Part shown: piece by piece, positions 43,119 through 53,748 of the stretch
Layout: each line of letters starts with the position of its first letter
Numbering within the stretch: position 1 is the first letter of the stretch
Assembly (NCBI RefSeq): GCF_001182895.1
Contig: NZ_LFQR01000004.1
Coordinates: 124,001-188,000, forward strand
Length of the DNA stretch: 64,000 nt
Source: Frateuria defendens
Lineage (GTDB): Bacteria > Pseudomonadota > Gammaproteobacteria > Xanthomonadales > Rhodanobacteraceae
Reading direction: 5' to 3'
Notes under the pieces: model-generated
The model's input: only the letters and a program-made list of their open reading frames with translations
What the model was told of the DNA's origin: nothing
The model's database searches: none
Program-made: the position numbers and the translations under genes

Positions 43119-43679
43119 CTAGACCTGGCGATGCCGGAAGCAGCCGGTGAGGTGGTCGTTGACCATCCCGGTGGCCTGCATGAAGGCGTAGCAGATGGTG
43201 CTGCCGACGAAGCGGAAGCCGCGCTTCTTCAGCTCCCGGCTCATGCGGTCGGACAGCGGCGTGGTGGCGGGCACCTCGCTGCGGTCCTTCCAGCGGTGGC
43301 GAACCGGCACGCCGTCGACGAAGGACCACAGGTAGGCATCCAGGCTGCCGTGGGTGCCGATCACGGCCTGCACGACGCGGGCGTTGTCGCGCATGGCGCC
43401 CATCTTCAGGCGGTTGCGGATCAGGCCGGGGTCGGCGAGCAGCCCTTCCAGCTCGGCGTCGTCCATCGCCGCCACGCGGGCGATGTCGAAGTCGTGGAAG
43501 GCCTCGCGGTAGCGCGCGCGCTTGGCCAGCACGGTGCGCCAGGAGAGCCCCGCCTGGGCGCCCTCCAGGCACAGGAACTCGAACAGCGCCCGGTCCTCGT
43601 GCAGCGGCACGCCCCACTCGGTGTCGTGGTAGTCGCGCATCAGCGCGTCGCCGTTGGCGGCCCAGAAGCAGCGCTGCAT
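43119..43679 (-). CDS. tag: DNA-3-methyladenine glycosylase I
   Basis: 186 residues; removes 3-methyladenine from alkylated DNA. RCFWAANGDALMRDYHDTEWG carries the Cys4/His zinc ligands, completed by NDHLTGCF near the C-terminus; LEGAQAGLSWRTVLAKR and FRFVGSTICYAFMQATG are family signatures. Normal length and intact. Divergent from the desaturase-type gene. Confidence 0.95.
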   Translation of the reverse strand: MQRCFWAANGDALMRDYHDTEWGVPLHEDRALFEFLCLEGAQAGLSWRTVLAKRARYREAFHDFDIARVAAMDDAELEGLLADPGLIRNRLKMGAMRDNARVVQAVIGTHGSLDAYLWSFVDGVPVRHRWKDRSEVPATTPLSDRMSRELKKRGFRFVGSTICYAFMQATGMVNDHLTGCFRHRQV

Positions 43680-43804
43680 GGGGCATCTCGTGGTCGGGGC
43701 CGAGCACTGTAGCGCAGCCCGGCGGGCGGGGCTGAAATTGCCATGAAAGGCAGCCCGGCGCAGACTGCCCGCTTCGCCGCAACCGCGACCCGCGCTATCT
43801 CCCC

Positions 43805-44878
43805 ATGCAGTGGTGGTCCGACCTGGTCGACCTGCTCAGCCGGCACGCGGTGCTGCCGCTGCTGGTGTGGCTGCACCTCGACAAGCTGGCGGGCGACCCG
43901 CGCGAGATCGCCGAGTCGGTGATGATCGCGATGCTGCAGATCGCCATCATCGCCGGCATCTTCCGGCCGCTGGAGAGCCTGGTGCCGGCCGAGCGCTGGA
44001 GCGACCGCAGGCTCACCCGCGTGGACATGCAGTACACGCTGATGATGCTGCTCGGCATCTTCCCGCTGTTCTCCTACCTGGTGCTCACGCCGATCAGCCA
44101 CTACTTCGGCGGCGCGGACACGGGGCCCGACGACAGCGCCAGCCAGTCCCCGCTGGGCATCGTGCACTGGTTCCCGGTGCTCGGGCACCACCCGCTGGCG
44201 CTGTTCCTCGTCTACTACGTCATCTACGACCTGGTGTACTACTGGATGCACCGCGTGCAGCACGCGCTGCCCTGGTGGTGGGCGCTGCACTCCATGCACC
44301 ACAGCCAGCGCCAGATGAGCTGCTGGACCAACGACCGCGGCAGCCTGGTGGACGGCTTCATCCAGTCGATGGTGCTGGCGGTGGTGGGCCTGGCGATCGG
44401 CGTGGCGCCCACCGAGTTCGCCTGGCTGATGCTGCTGGGCGAACTGGTGCAGAACTTCTCGCACGCCAACGTGCGCATCGGCTTCGGCCGGCTGTTCGGA
44501 CGGCTGTTCGTGGACCCGAAGTTCCACCGCCTGCACCACATGGTGGTGGACCCGGCGCGGCCGGGCCTGCACAACTGCAACTTCGGCCAGGTGTTCTCGA
44601 TCTGGGACGTGGTCTTCGGCACCGCGCTGTACGGCGAGCCGGTGCGCCCCACCGGCGTGGGCGACCCGGTGGTGGACGCGGACAACCGGCACGGCCTGGT
44701 CGGCCTGCACTGGGCCGCGTTCAGGCGCTTCTGGGGCGCGGTGCGGCGGCCGGCGGGGTGGAAGTTCGGCGAGGTGTCCTTCGGCGAGGGCTACCGGCCG
44801 GTGCCGGTGGAGCACGGCCCGCCGCCGCCCGCCGCGGCCGCGACGGCTGCGCGACAGGAAGCCGCGACGGCCGAATGA
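43805..44878 (+). CDS. Sterol desaturase/fatty acid hydroxylase family membrane protein
   Basis: 357 residues with about five membrane segments and three histidine boxes of the di-iron family: HRVQH, HSMHHSQRQ and HRLHH (in FHRLHHMVVDPA). The family hydroxylates or desaturates sterols, carotenoids, fatty acids or alkylglycerols using O2. The C-terminal tail after about 335 is Pro/Ala-rich and probably not part of the enzyme. Substrate unknown. The stop is 51 bases ahead of the PhnA-like gene. Confidence 0.88.
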   Translation: MQWWSDLVDLLSRHAVLPLLVWLHLDKLAGDPREIAESVMIAMLQIAIIAGIFRPLESLVPAERWSDRRLTRVDMQYTLMMLLGIFPLFSYLVLTPISHYFGGADTGPDDSASQSPLGIVHWFPVLGHHPLALFLVYYVIYDLVYYWMHRVQHALPWWWALHSMHHSQRQMSCWTNDRGSLVDGFIQSMVLAVVGLAIGVAPTEFAWLMLLGELVQNFSHANVRIGFGRLFGRLFVDPKFHRLHHMVVDPARPGLHNCNFGQVFSIWDVVFGTALYGEPVRPTGVGDPVVDADNRHGLVGLHWAAFRRFWGAVRRPAGWKFGEVSFGEGYRPVPVEHGPPPPAAAATAARQEAATAE

Positions 44879-44889
44879 GCCGCGGCGGT

Positions 44890-44895
44890 TATCAT
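44890..44895 (+). promoter_or_regulatory. Predicted -10 of the PhnA-like gene
   Basis: TATCAT at 44890-44895, 35 bases before the ATG at 44930, in GC-rich surroundings. There is no good -35. Confidence 0.35.
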
Positions 44896-44929
44896 CGCCA
44901 CCCCTTCACGCAAAGCACGCAGGCCCGCC

Positions 44930-45142
44930 ATGACGGTCAAGGACAGCAACGGCAACGCCCTCGCCGACGGCGACTCGGTGCAGGTGATCAAGGACCTCAA
45001 GGTCAAGGGCTCCTCGCAGACGCTCAAGCGCGGCAGCGTGTTCAAGTCCATCCGCGTGGACGAGGACAACCCGGAGGAGATCGAGTGCCGCGACGGCCGC
45101 TCCACGCTGGTGCTGAAGACCTGCTTCGTCAAGAAGGTCTGA
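44930..45142 (+). CDS. PhnA/YjdM C-terminal domain protein
   Basis: 70 residues: VKDSNGNALADGDSVQVIKDLKVKGSSQTLKRG and the rest match the C-terminal SH3-like domain of E. coli YjdM (PhnA). The N-terminal zinc ribbon of YjdM is absent, so this is the short form. Despite the historical name, there is no firm evidence that the family degrades phosphonates. Function unknown. Complete, with its own promoter-like -10. Confidence 0.82.
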   Translation: MTVKDSNGNALADGDSVQVIKDLKVKGSSQTLKRGSVFKSIRVDEDNPEEIECRDGRSTLVLKTCFVKKV

Positions 45143-45175
45143 CGCGGAGCCGCAACGCCGCCCCAGCCTGCGCCG

Positions 45176-45215
45176 TGTAGGAGCGCGCCTTGCGCGCGAC
45201 CGCCCACGCAGCGGG
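45176..45215. repeat. REP-like half unit
   Basis: TGTAGGAGCGCGCCTTGCGC and onward to CGCAGCGGG match the left half of the REP units at 28879 and 29011; the right half is missing. It lies between the PhnA-like gene and the convergent dehydratase gene. Confidence 0.65.
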
Positions 45216-45248
45216 AAGGCCGGTGACACGGCGCATCCGGGCGCCCGG

Positions 45249-46228
<980 letters not shown>

Positions 46229-46232
<4 letters not shown>

Positions 46233-47233
46233 GGCGTGAGGATCTCCACGCCGCAGCGGAAGCGCCGCTCGGCGCCGGGTTCGAGCCGGATCGCGTCCGC
46301 GCAGTCGGGCCGGTTGAAGGCGTCGCTCCAGCTCTCCATCGGTTCCAGCGCCACCGAGCGGCGCACGTCGCGGCTTACCGTGTCGGCGGTGAAGGCCAGC
46401 ATCACGCCGCGCTCCTGCCACACCGCGATGGCGAGGCCGGAGGCCGGGTCGCGCAGCCGCGTGCGGGCGCGCCCGTCCGCGTCGCGGGCGAGGCCGGCAT
46501 AGCCGTGGTTGAGTTCGAGCGCGCCGATGGCGTGCGCACGGCGGAAGTCCAGCGCGCCGGCCTCGTCCATCGGCGCGTGCGCGGCGGTGCCGGGCAGCGG
46601 GATGAACTCCGCGTCGGTGCGCACCAGCGTGGCGGCGGGGATGGCCAGCTCCCACGTCTCGATCGGCGTGTCGCCCAGGCGGAAGTACGGATGCCAGCCG
46701 AAGAAGCACGGCGCGGCGGTGTCGCCCACGTTGCGCAGCGTGGCTTCCAGCGCGAGGCCCGCGGCGTCCAGCACGTAGCGCAGGTCGAGATCCAGCGCGA
46801 ACGGGTAGCCGGGGTGCGCCTCCGGGCGGATCGCCCCGGTGGCGAAGCGCGCCCAGGCCGACGCCGCGTCGGCGCCCAGCTCGTCCAGCGCGAAATCCAC
46901 CCCGCGCACGAAGCCGTGCCGCGCCGCGCGCTCGGCGCCGGCGACCCCGGGGGCGAGGTCGTACCCGTGGTCGTCGAAGGCGTAGCGCGCGTCGGCGATG
47001 CGGTTGGCGAACGGCGCCATCACCGCGAAGCGCGAGCTCGGCCGCGCCTCCAGTTCGGCGACGTCGCGGTAGCCGTCGGCGAGATCCACCCGCCGCCCCG
47101 CGTGCGTCGCCTCGATGCCGAGCACGGTGGCGCCGCGCCGCGCGATGCGCACGCGGCGGCCGCGCACGGCGTCTTCCAGCACCGCCAGCTCGTGCGGGCC
47201 CAGCAGGGTCCGCGAGGCGCCGAAACTGCCCAT
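46229..47233 (-). CDS. Aldose 1-epimerase family protein
   Basis: 334 residues. The galactose-mutarotase fold is shown by SSRFAVMAPFANRIADARYAF (substrate-arginine region), AARHGFVRGVDF (catalytic His) and CFFGWHPYF (second His). LEPMESWSDAFN near the C-terminus matches the YeaD/galM group. ATG 47233 with AGGA eight bases ahead is preferred to in-frame ATGs further upstream. Divergent from pepN with a 67-base gap. Exact sugar unknown. Confidence 0.85.
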
Positions 47234-47300
47234 GGGTCTTGTCCTGGCGAAGAAACGACGCATGTTAGCCTGATCGCTCCCTTCCTTCCCCACGCCTCCC

Positions 47301-49943
47301 ATGTCCGCACGCAACGATCAGGCCGCTACCCCGATCCGCCTCGGCGACTACACCCCGCCCGCCTGGCGGGTGGCCGTCGCGGCGCTGACGTTCGACCTCG
47401 GCATCGACGAGACCGAGGTGCACGCGCGCCTCGAACTTGCGCGCGACCCGGCGCAGCACGCGCCGCTGCGGCTCGACGGCGAGGGCCTGGAACTGCTCGC
47501 CATCGCGCTCGACGGCCGCCCGCTCGACGCCCGCGAATACCGCTACGCCGACAACCTGCTCGAAGTGCCCGGCGCCCGCCACGGCAGCGTGCTGGAAACC
47601 CGCGTGCGGCTGAACCCGGCCGCCAACACCGCGCTGGAAGGGCTGTACCTGTCCGGCTCGCGCGAGGCCGGCTTCCTGCTCACGCAGTGCGAGGCCGAGG
47701 GCTTTCGCCACATCACCTTCTTCCCCGACCGGCCCGACGTGCTGGCGGCCTTCACCGTGACGCTGCGCGCCGACCGCGCGCGCTTCCCGGTGCTGCTGGC
47801 CGGCGGCAACCCCGACGGCGTCGGCGCGCTGCCGGACGGGCGCCACTGGGCGCGCTTCGTGGACCCGCACCCCAAGCCCAGCTACCTGTTCGCCCTGGTC
47901 GCCGGCCATCTGGAAAAGCTCGAGCGCGACTACCTCACCGCCGACGGCCGCACGGTGAAGCTGGTGATGTGGTCCGAGGCCAACGTGATCGACAGCTGCC
48001 ACTACGCGCTCGACGCGCTGGAGCGCTCGATGCGCTGGGACGAGGAGGCCTACGGGCGCAACTACGACCTGGACGTGTTCCACGTCGTCGCCACCCACGA
48101 CTTCAACATGGGGGCGATGGAGAACAAGGGCCTCAACATCTTCAACGCCAAGTTCCTGCTGGCCGACCCCGACACCACCACCGACGAGGAATACCGCGCG
48201 GTGGAGGCGGTGGTGGCACACGAGTACTTCCACAACTGGAGCGGCAACCGCGTCACCTGCCGCGACTGGTTCCAGCTCTCGCTCAAGGAAGGCTTTACCG
48301 TGTTCCGCGAGCAGAGTTTCTCGGCCGACATGAACTCCGCGCCGCTCAAGCGCATCGAGGACGTGGCCCTGCTGCGCCGCGCGCAGTTCCCCGAGGACGC
48401 CGGCCCGCTGGCGCACCCGGTGCGCCCGGCCGAGTACCGCGAGATCAACAACTTCTACACCGCCACGGTATACGAGAAGGGCGCCGAGCTGGTGCGCATG
48501 CTGGCCGGCAGGCTGGGCCGCGAGGGCTTCCGCCGCGGCACCGACCTCTACTTCGCGCGCAACGACGGCCGCGCCGCCACCATCGAGGATTTCCTCGCCG
48601 CGCTCGGCGAGGCCAACGGCACCGACCTCTCGCCCTACCTCGCCTGGTACGGCCAGGCCGGCACGCCGCACCTGAAGGCCCGCGGCCACTACGACGCCGC
48701 GCAGCGCCGCTACACGCTCAGCCTCGCCCAGCACACGCCGGCCACGCCCGGGCAGGCGCACAAGCGATCGCTGCCGATTCCGGTGAAGCTCGCGCTGTTC
48801 GACCGCAGCGGGCGCATGCTGCCGCTCAAGATGGACGTCCAGACGTCCGGACACGAGGCCGTGCTGGTGCTCGACCGCGCCGAGCGCTCGTTCGTCTTCC
48901 ACGACCTCGGCGCCGAGCCGGTGCCCTCGCTGCTGCGCGGCTTCTCCGCCCCGGTGGTGCTCGAATGCGACTACGCGCCCCAGGACCTCGCCCTGCTGCT
49001 GCGCCACGACCCCGACGGCTTCAACCGCTGGGAGGCCGGCCAGCAGCTCGCGCTGCGCGCCTATGCCGACCTGCGCGACCGCGGCCACGGCGAGGCGGCG
49101 ACCGCCTGGTGCGACAGCCTGGCGGCGCTGTTCGGCGACGCCGGCCTCGACCCGGCCCTGCTCGCCGACCTGCTCACCCCGCCGGGCGAGATCGAGCTGG
49201 CCGAGCGCGAGCACGAGGTGGACCCCGCGCGCATCCACGCGCTGCGCCAGGCCCTGCAACGCCAGCTGGCCGAGCGCCTGGGCGGCGAGGCGCTGGCGCA
49301 ACGCTATCGCGCACTGGCCGCCGCGCCCTTCGGCCTCGATGCCGCGGCGCAGGCGCAGCGGCGCCTCAAGCGCCGGGTGCTGGAGCTGCTCGCCCTGCTC
49401 GACCCCGCCGCCGCCCAGCCGCTGGCCGCCGCGCAGTACCGCGACGCCATCGGCATGACCGACCGCCTCGCCGCCCTCGCCGTGCTGGTGAAGAGCGAGG
49501 CGCCGCAGGCCGCCGCTGCGCTGGCCGACTACCGCACCCGCTACGCCGGCCATCCGCTGGCGCTGGACAAGTGGTTCACCGTGCAGGCGCAGCTGCCCGG
49601 CGCAGGCGCGCTGGCCCGCGTGCGGGCGCTGCTGGACGACCCGGCCTTCACGCTCAAGAACCCCAACCGCGCCCGCGCCCTGCTCGGCAGCTACGCCAGC
49701 GGCAACCCCAGCGGCTTCCACCGCGCCGACGGCGCCGGCTACCGCCTGCTGGCCGAGCAGCTGCGCCGGCTCGACGCGCTCAACCCGCAGATCGCCGCCC
49801 GCCTGGCCACCGCCTTCAACGGCTGGCAGCGGCTGGAACCGGTGCGGCGCCAGGCCGCGCGCGAGGCGCTGAGCGGCCTGGCCGACGGCGCGCCGCTGTC
49901 GCGCAACCTGGCCGAGATCGTCGGCAACGTGCTGAAGGGCTGA
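47301..49943 (+). CDS. pepN: Aminopeptidase N (M1 zinc metallopeptidase)
   Basis: 880 residues; cytosolic broad-specificity aminopeptidase. The exopeptidase motif GAMEN is at 271-275 and the zinc site HEYFHNW at 307-313 (His307, Glu308, His311), with the third ligand in the following helix (VFREQSFSADMN). C-terminal helical domain DUF3458 (LLALLDPAAAQPLAAAQYRD to the end) is of the E. coli PepN type and full length. Residues near 513 (KMDVQTSGHE) are encoded by the recurrent GGACGTCCAGACGTCC motif, set between beta strands of the linking domain. No signal peptide. Confidence 0.95.
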   Translation: MSARNDQAATPIRLGDYTPPAWRVAVAALTFDLGIDETEVHARLELARDPAQHAPLRLDGEGLELLAIALDGRPLDAREYRYADNLLEVPGARHGSVLETRVRLNPAANTALEGLYLSGSREAGFLLTQCEAEGFRHITFFPDRPDVLAAFTVTLRADRARFPVLLAGGNPDGVGALPDGRHWARFVDPHPKPSYLFALVAGHLEKLERDYLTADGRTVKLVMWSEANVIDSCHYALDALERSMRWDEEAYGRNYDLDVFHVVATHDFNMGAMENKGLNIFNAKFLLADPDTTTDEEYRAVEAVVAHEYFHNWSGNRVTCRDWFQLSLKEGFTVFREQSFSADMNSAPLKRIEDVALLRRAQFPEDAGPLAHPVRPAEYREINNFYTATVYEKGAELVRMLAGRLGREGFRRGTDLYFARNDGRAATIEDFLAALGEANGTDLSPYLAWYGQAGTPHLKARGHYDAAQRRYTLSLAQHTPATPGQAHKRSLPIPVKLALFDRSGRMLPLKMDVQTSGHEAVLVLDRAERSFVFHDLGAEPVPSLLRGFSAPVVLECDYAPQDLALLLRHDPDGFNRWEAGQQLALRAYADLRDRGHGEAATAWCDSLAALFGDAGLDPALLADLLTPPGEIELAEREHEVDPARIHALRQALQRQLAERLGGEALAQRYRALAAAPFGLDAAAQAQRRLKRRVLELLALLDPAAAQPLAAAQYRDAIGMTDRLAALAVLVKSEAPQAAAALADYRTRYAGHPLALDKWFTVQAQLPGAGALARVRALLDDPAFTLKNPNRARALLGSYASGNPSGFHRADGAGYRLLAEQLRRLDALNPQIAARLATAFNGWQRLEPVRRQAAREALSGLADGAPLSRNLAEIVGNVLKG

Positions 49944-50057
49944 GGCACCGCGCGCCCCACCTGCCGCCTTGCAGGCCGGCGGTGCCCGCAGAAACGAAAG
50001 AAGCAAGGCGCGGCGCCGATGGCCCGGCGAGGCGAACCCGGCGTGCGCGCCGCCGCC

Positions 50058-50243
50058 TCAGCGCGGCAGGTGCGCCAGCGCCTCGCACAGGTGGCGCAGG
50101 CGCGATTCCAGCTGCGGCTGCATGCTGCGCCGTTCCCGCTCGCCACGCCCGGCGAGCCGCTCCATCGCCAGCTCGACCCGGCCGATCTCGATCAGGAGGT
50201 CGTGGCGGGGATACTCGGGCGAAAAATCCAGGCTGGAGTCCAT
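50058..50243 (-). CDS. Small hypothetical protein
   Basis: 61 residues, MDSSLDFSPEYPRHDLLIEI at the start, then charged alpha-helical sequence (GRVELAMERLAGRGERERR) and LRHLCEALAHLPR. The start is chosen because a strong GGGAGGG lies ten bases upstream; the frame extends further but without a family. Convergent with pepN. I do not recognise it; the helical, charge-alternating pattern suggests a small cytosolic helical protein. Confidence 0.55.
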   Translation of the reverse strand: MDSSLDFSPEYPRHDLLIEIGRVELAMERLAGRGERERRSMQPQLESRLRHLCEALAHLPR

Positions 50244-50537
50244 GGCCGTTCCCTCCCGGCAGAACGCACGAAAATGTCGAGCAACCGGCATGCCAAAGCG
50301 TGATGCCACGCACGCACGCCTTGTGCGGCTGCGCCAGGAACTGACACACAGCGTCAGCGTGTGCCGCTCACCGGCAAAAAAGCCCATTTCAGTCACTATT
50401 TGTTCACGCATACGCGGCGAAGATCGCATCAACTTCCACGCAAGCGCGAAGTAACGAATTGCCGGTTTCTGGCGCCCGGCAGCACGGTCATCCTGGATTC
50501 CCCCTGTTCCTGAGACCGCCGGGCGCCAGATCTAAAA

Positions 50538-50575
50538 AAAGCGAAACCCCGCATGGCCATGCGGGGTTTCGCTTT
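50538..50575 (-). terminator. 38-bp perfect palindrome, terminator for minus-strand transcripts
   Basis: Arms AAAGCGAAACCCCGCATGG and its exact complement meet without a loop. Seven A bases cover 50534-50540, so a minus-strand RNA ends in a GC-rich stem plus U-run. On the plus strand the stem itself ends in CGCTTT, so it could be weakly bidirectional. Confidence 0.6.
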
Positions 50576-50594
50576 ATGCGGTCCTGAAAAAAGT

Positions 50595-50627
50595 GACGGC
50601 GCCCGGAGTGGAACCCCGGGCGCCGTC
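50595..50627 (-). terminator. Second terminator-like hairpin, minus strand
   Basis: A 12-bp perfect stem GACGGCGCCCGG/CCGGGCGCCGTC, loop of nine, with CTTTTTTCAGG following on the minus strand (complement of 50583-50593). Tandem with the palindrome at 50538-50575. Confidence 0.55.
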
Positions 50628-50821
50628 ATGCTCCCTTTCTCGGCGCGCAACCGAACCCCTGTCAATCCGGTCTCGGCGCGCGGCATGTCGCGCCACCTTT
50701 GCCCGCGAAAGTGCAGGGATGGGGAAGCGAGAACCATGCCAGATCGCCGCGCAATGCCCGTACGGGCCCCGCCGGCGCTACCATAAACCCTTCCGTTCCA
50801 TGCACTTGTTGCGAGACGACG

Positions 50822-52696
<1,875 letters not shown>

Positions 52697-52768
52697 GCGC
52701 CCGTTCGCTTCGCCGCGATGGCGCGTGGCATCATGCAGGCCAACCCATCCCCCCGGAGCCTTCATTCG

Positions 52769-53548
52769 ATGGAAGTCTGGATCGGCCGCGACGGCGAGCG
52801 CCACGGCCCTTACAAGGAAGAAGACGTACGCGCCTGGCTGCGCAGCGGCGAAGTGAGCGGCGAAGACCTCGGCTGGCGCGAGGGCCTGGCCGACTGGCAG
52901 CCGCTGTCGGTGCTGTTCCCCGATGCGGTGGCGGGCGCGCCACCGCCGTTCGCGCCGCCGCCGTCGCCGGGTTCGGCGCCCGCGTGGCCGCAGCATGAGG
53001 ACAACGCCGCGCTCACCGACTACGCCGGTTTCTGGCAGCGCTTCGGCGCCTGGCTGATCGACTACGTCATCCTGCTGGTGCCCTCCTCCATCGTGGGCTA
53101 CGCGATGGGCATCATGCCGGTGATGGAGCGCCTGGTGAGCCAGATGCAGGCCGGCGGCTCGATGGCGAACATGACGGCGGAAGTCTCTTCGCTGCGCCTG
53201 ATCTCCGCCGTGGTGATGCTGATCGGCTATGCCTACTACGTCTTCTTCGAGTGCTCGAAGTGGCAGGCCACGCCGGGCAAGCTGGCGCTCAACCTGCGCG
53301 TCACCGACCTCGACGGCAAGCGGATCACGCCCGGCCGCAGCCTGGCGCGCAACGCGGTGCGGCTGACCAACATCATCACCGGCCTGATCCCCTTCGTCTG
53401 CTACATCGCCGTGGCCTGGACCCGCCGCAAGCAGGGCCTGCACGACCTGCTCGCCAGCACGCTGGTGCTGAACGGCCGCGCCGACCGCGTGCAGGCACCG
53501 CGGCCGGCGCCGTCCGATCGCGGCGGCCACGGCTCCTTCGACGCCTGA
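52769..53548 (+). CDS. GYF-domain plus RDD-domain membrane protein
   Basis: 259 residues. N-terminal GYF_2 domain at 1-50 (WIGRDGERHGPYKEEDVRAWLRSGEV, GWREGLADWQPLSVLF), a Pro-rich linker, then the RDD domain with three to four membrane segments: YAGFWQRFGAWLIDYVILLV, ISAVVMLIGYAYYVFFE and NIITGLIPFVCYIAVAW, with WQATPGKLALNLRV between. RDD proteins are often transport or ion-related. GYF_2 modules bind Pro-rich partners, so it may recruit a partner to the membrane. ATG 52769 chosen on GGAG and domain start. Confidence 0.82.
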   Translation: MEVWIGRDGERHGPYKEEDVRAWLRSGEVSGEDLGWREGLADWQPLSVLFPDAVAGAPPPFAPPPSPGSAPAWPQHEDNAALTDYAGFWQRFGAWLIDYVILLVPSSIVGYAMGIMPVMERLVSQMQAGGSMANMTAEVSSLRLISAVVMLIGYAYYVFFECSKWQATPGKLALNLRVTDLDGKRITPGRSLARNAVRLTNIITGLIPFVCYIAVAWTRRKQGLHDLLASTLVLNGRADRVQAPRPAPSDRGGHGSFDA

Positions 53549-53555
53549 CCTCTGC

Positions 53556-53583
53556 GCCGCGGCCGGCCCACGCCGGCCGCGGC
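53556..53583 (+). terminator. GC-rich hairpin after the RDD gene
   Basis: GCCGCGGCCGGC (53556-53567) and GCCGGCCGCGGC (53572-53583), loop CCAC. It starts eight bases after the stop. No T-run, so Rho-independent termination would be weak. Confidence 0.45.
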
Positions 53584-53687
53584 CCCTTCGCGCGACGCAC
53601 CCGACACCGCGGCGCCCCGTGCGCGCCGCCGGCATCGGCACGACCGCCATGCGACCTCGCCACCCGATGAGGGCCCGGGCGGGGGCT

Positions 53688-53696
53688 TGCTATCAT
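53688..53696 (+). promoter_or_regulatory. Extended -10 promoter of tex
   Basis: TGCTATCAT at 53688-53696, an extended -10 (TGn TATCAT), 52 bases before the tex start. No clear -35, as is usual for extended -10 promoters. Confidence 0.45.
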
Positions 53697-53748
53697 CATT
53701 GGCCCGCCAGCCCGGCACTGCCGGCAGCCAAGGAACCGATACCACCCC

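Larger units (their letters stand above)
50244..50821. other. Hairpin-rich intergenic region upstream of mnmG
   Basis: 578 bases without a supported gene. It holds three long perfect inverted repeats: TCTGGCGCCCGGC/GCCGGGCGCCAGA (50468-50480/50518-50530); a 38-bp palindrome with arms AAAGCGAAACCCCGCATGG (50538-50575); and GACGGCGCCCGG/CCGGGCGCCGTC (50595-50606/50616-50627). The last two have A-runs on their left (50534-50540, 50587-50592), which makes them T-run terminators for transcripts on the minus strand. A TACCAT -10-like site near 50779 may serve mnmG. Possible small RNA locus; unproven. Confidence 0.5.

Noticed and set aside
48833-48850. MetJ operator
   Set aside because: The motif lies deep in the pepN coding region and its other copies are not near methionine genes, so a Met operator role is not supported.
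49969-50454. Plus-strand ORF of 161 codons after pepN
   Set aside because: It lies antisense to the small 61-residue gene with a strong RBS and has no family-like sequence.
50400-50640. tRNA or rRNA gene near the hairpins
   Set aside because: No cloverleaf, no CCA end and no GGTTCGAATC-type T-loop could be found; stems are simple palindromes.
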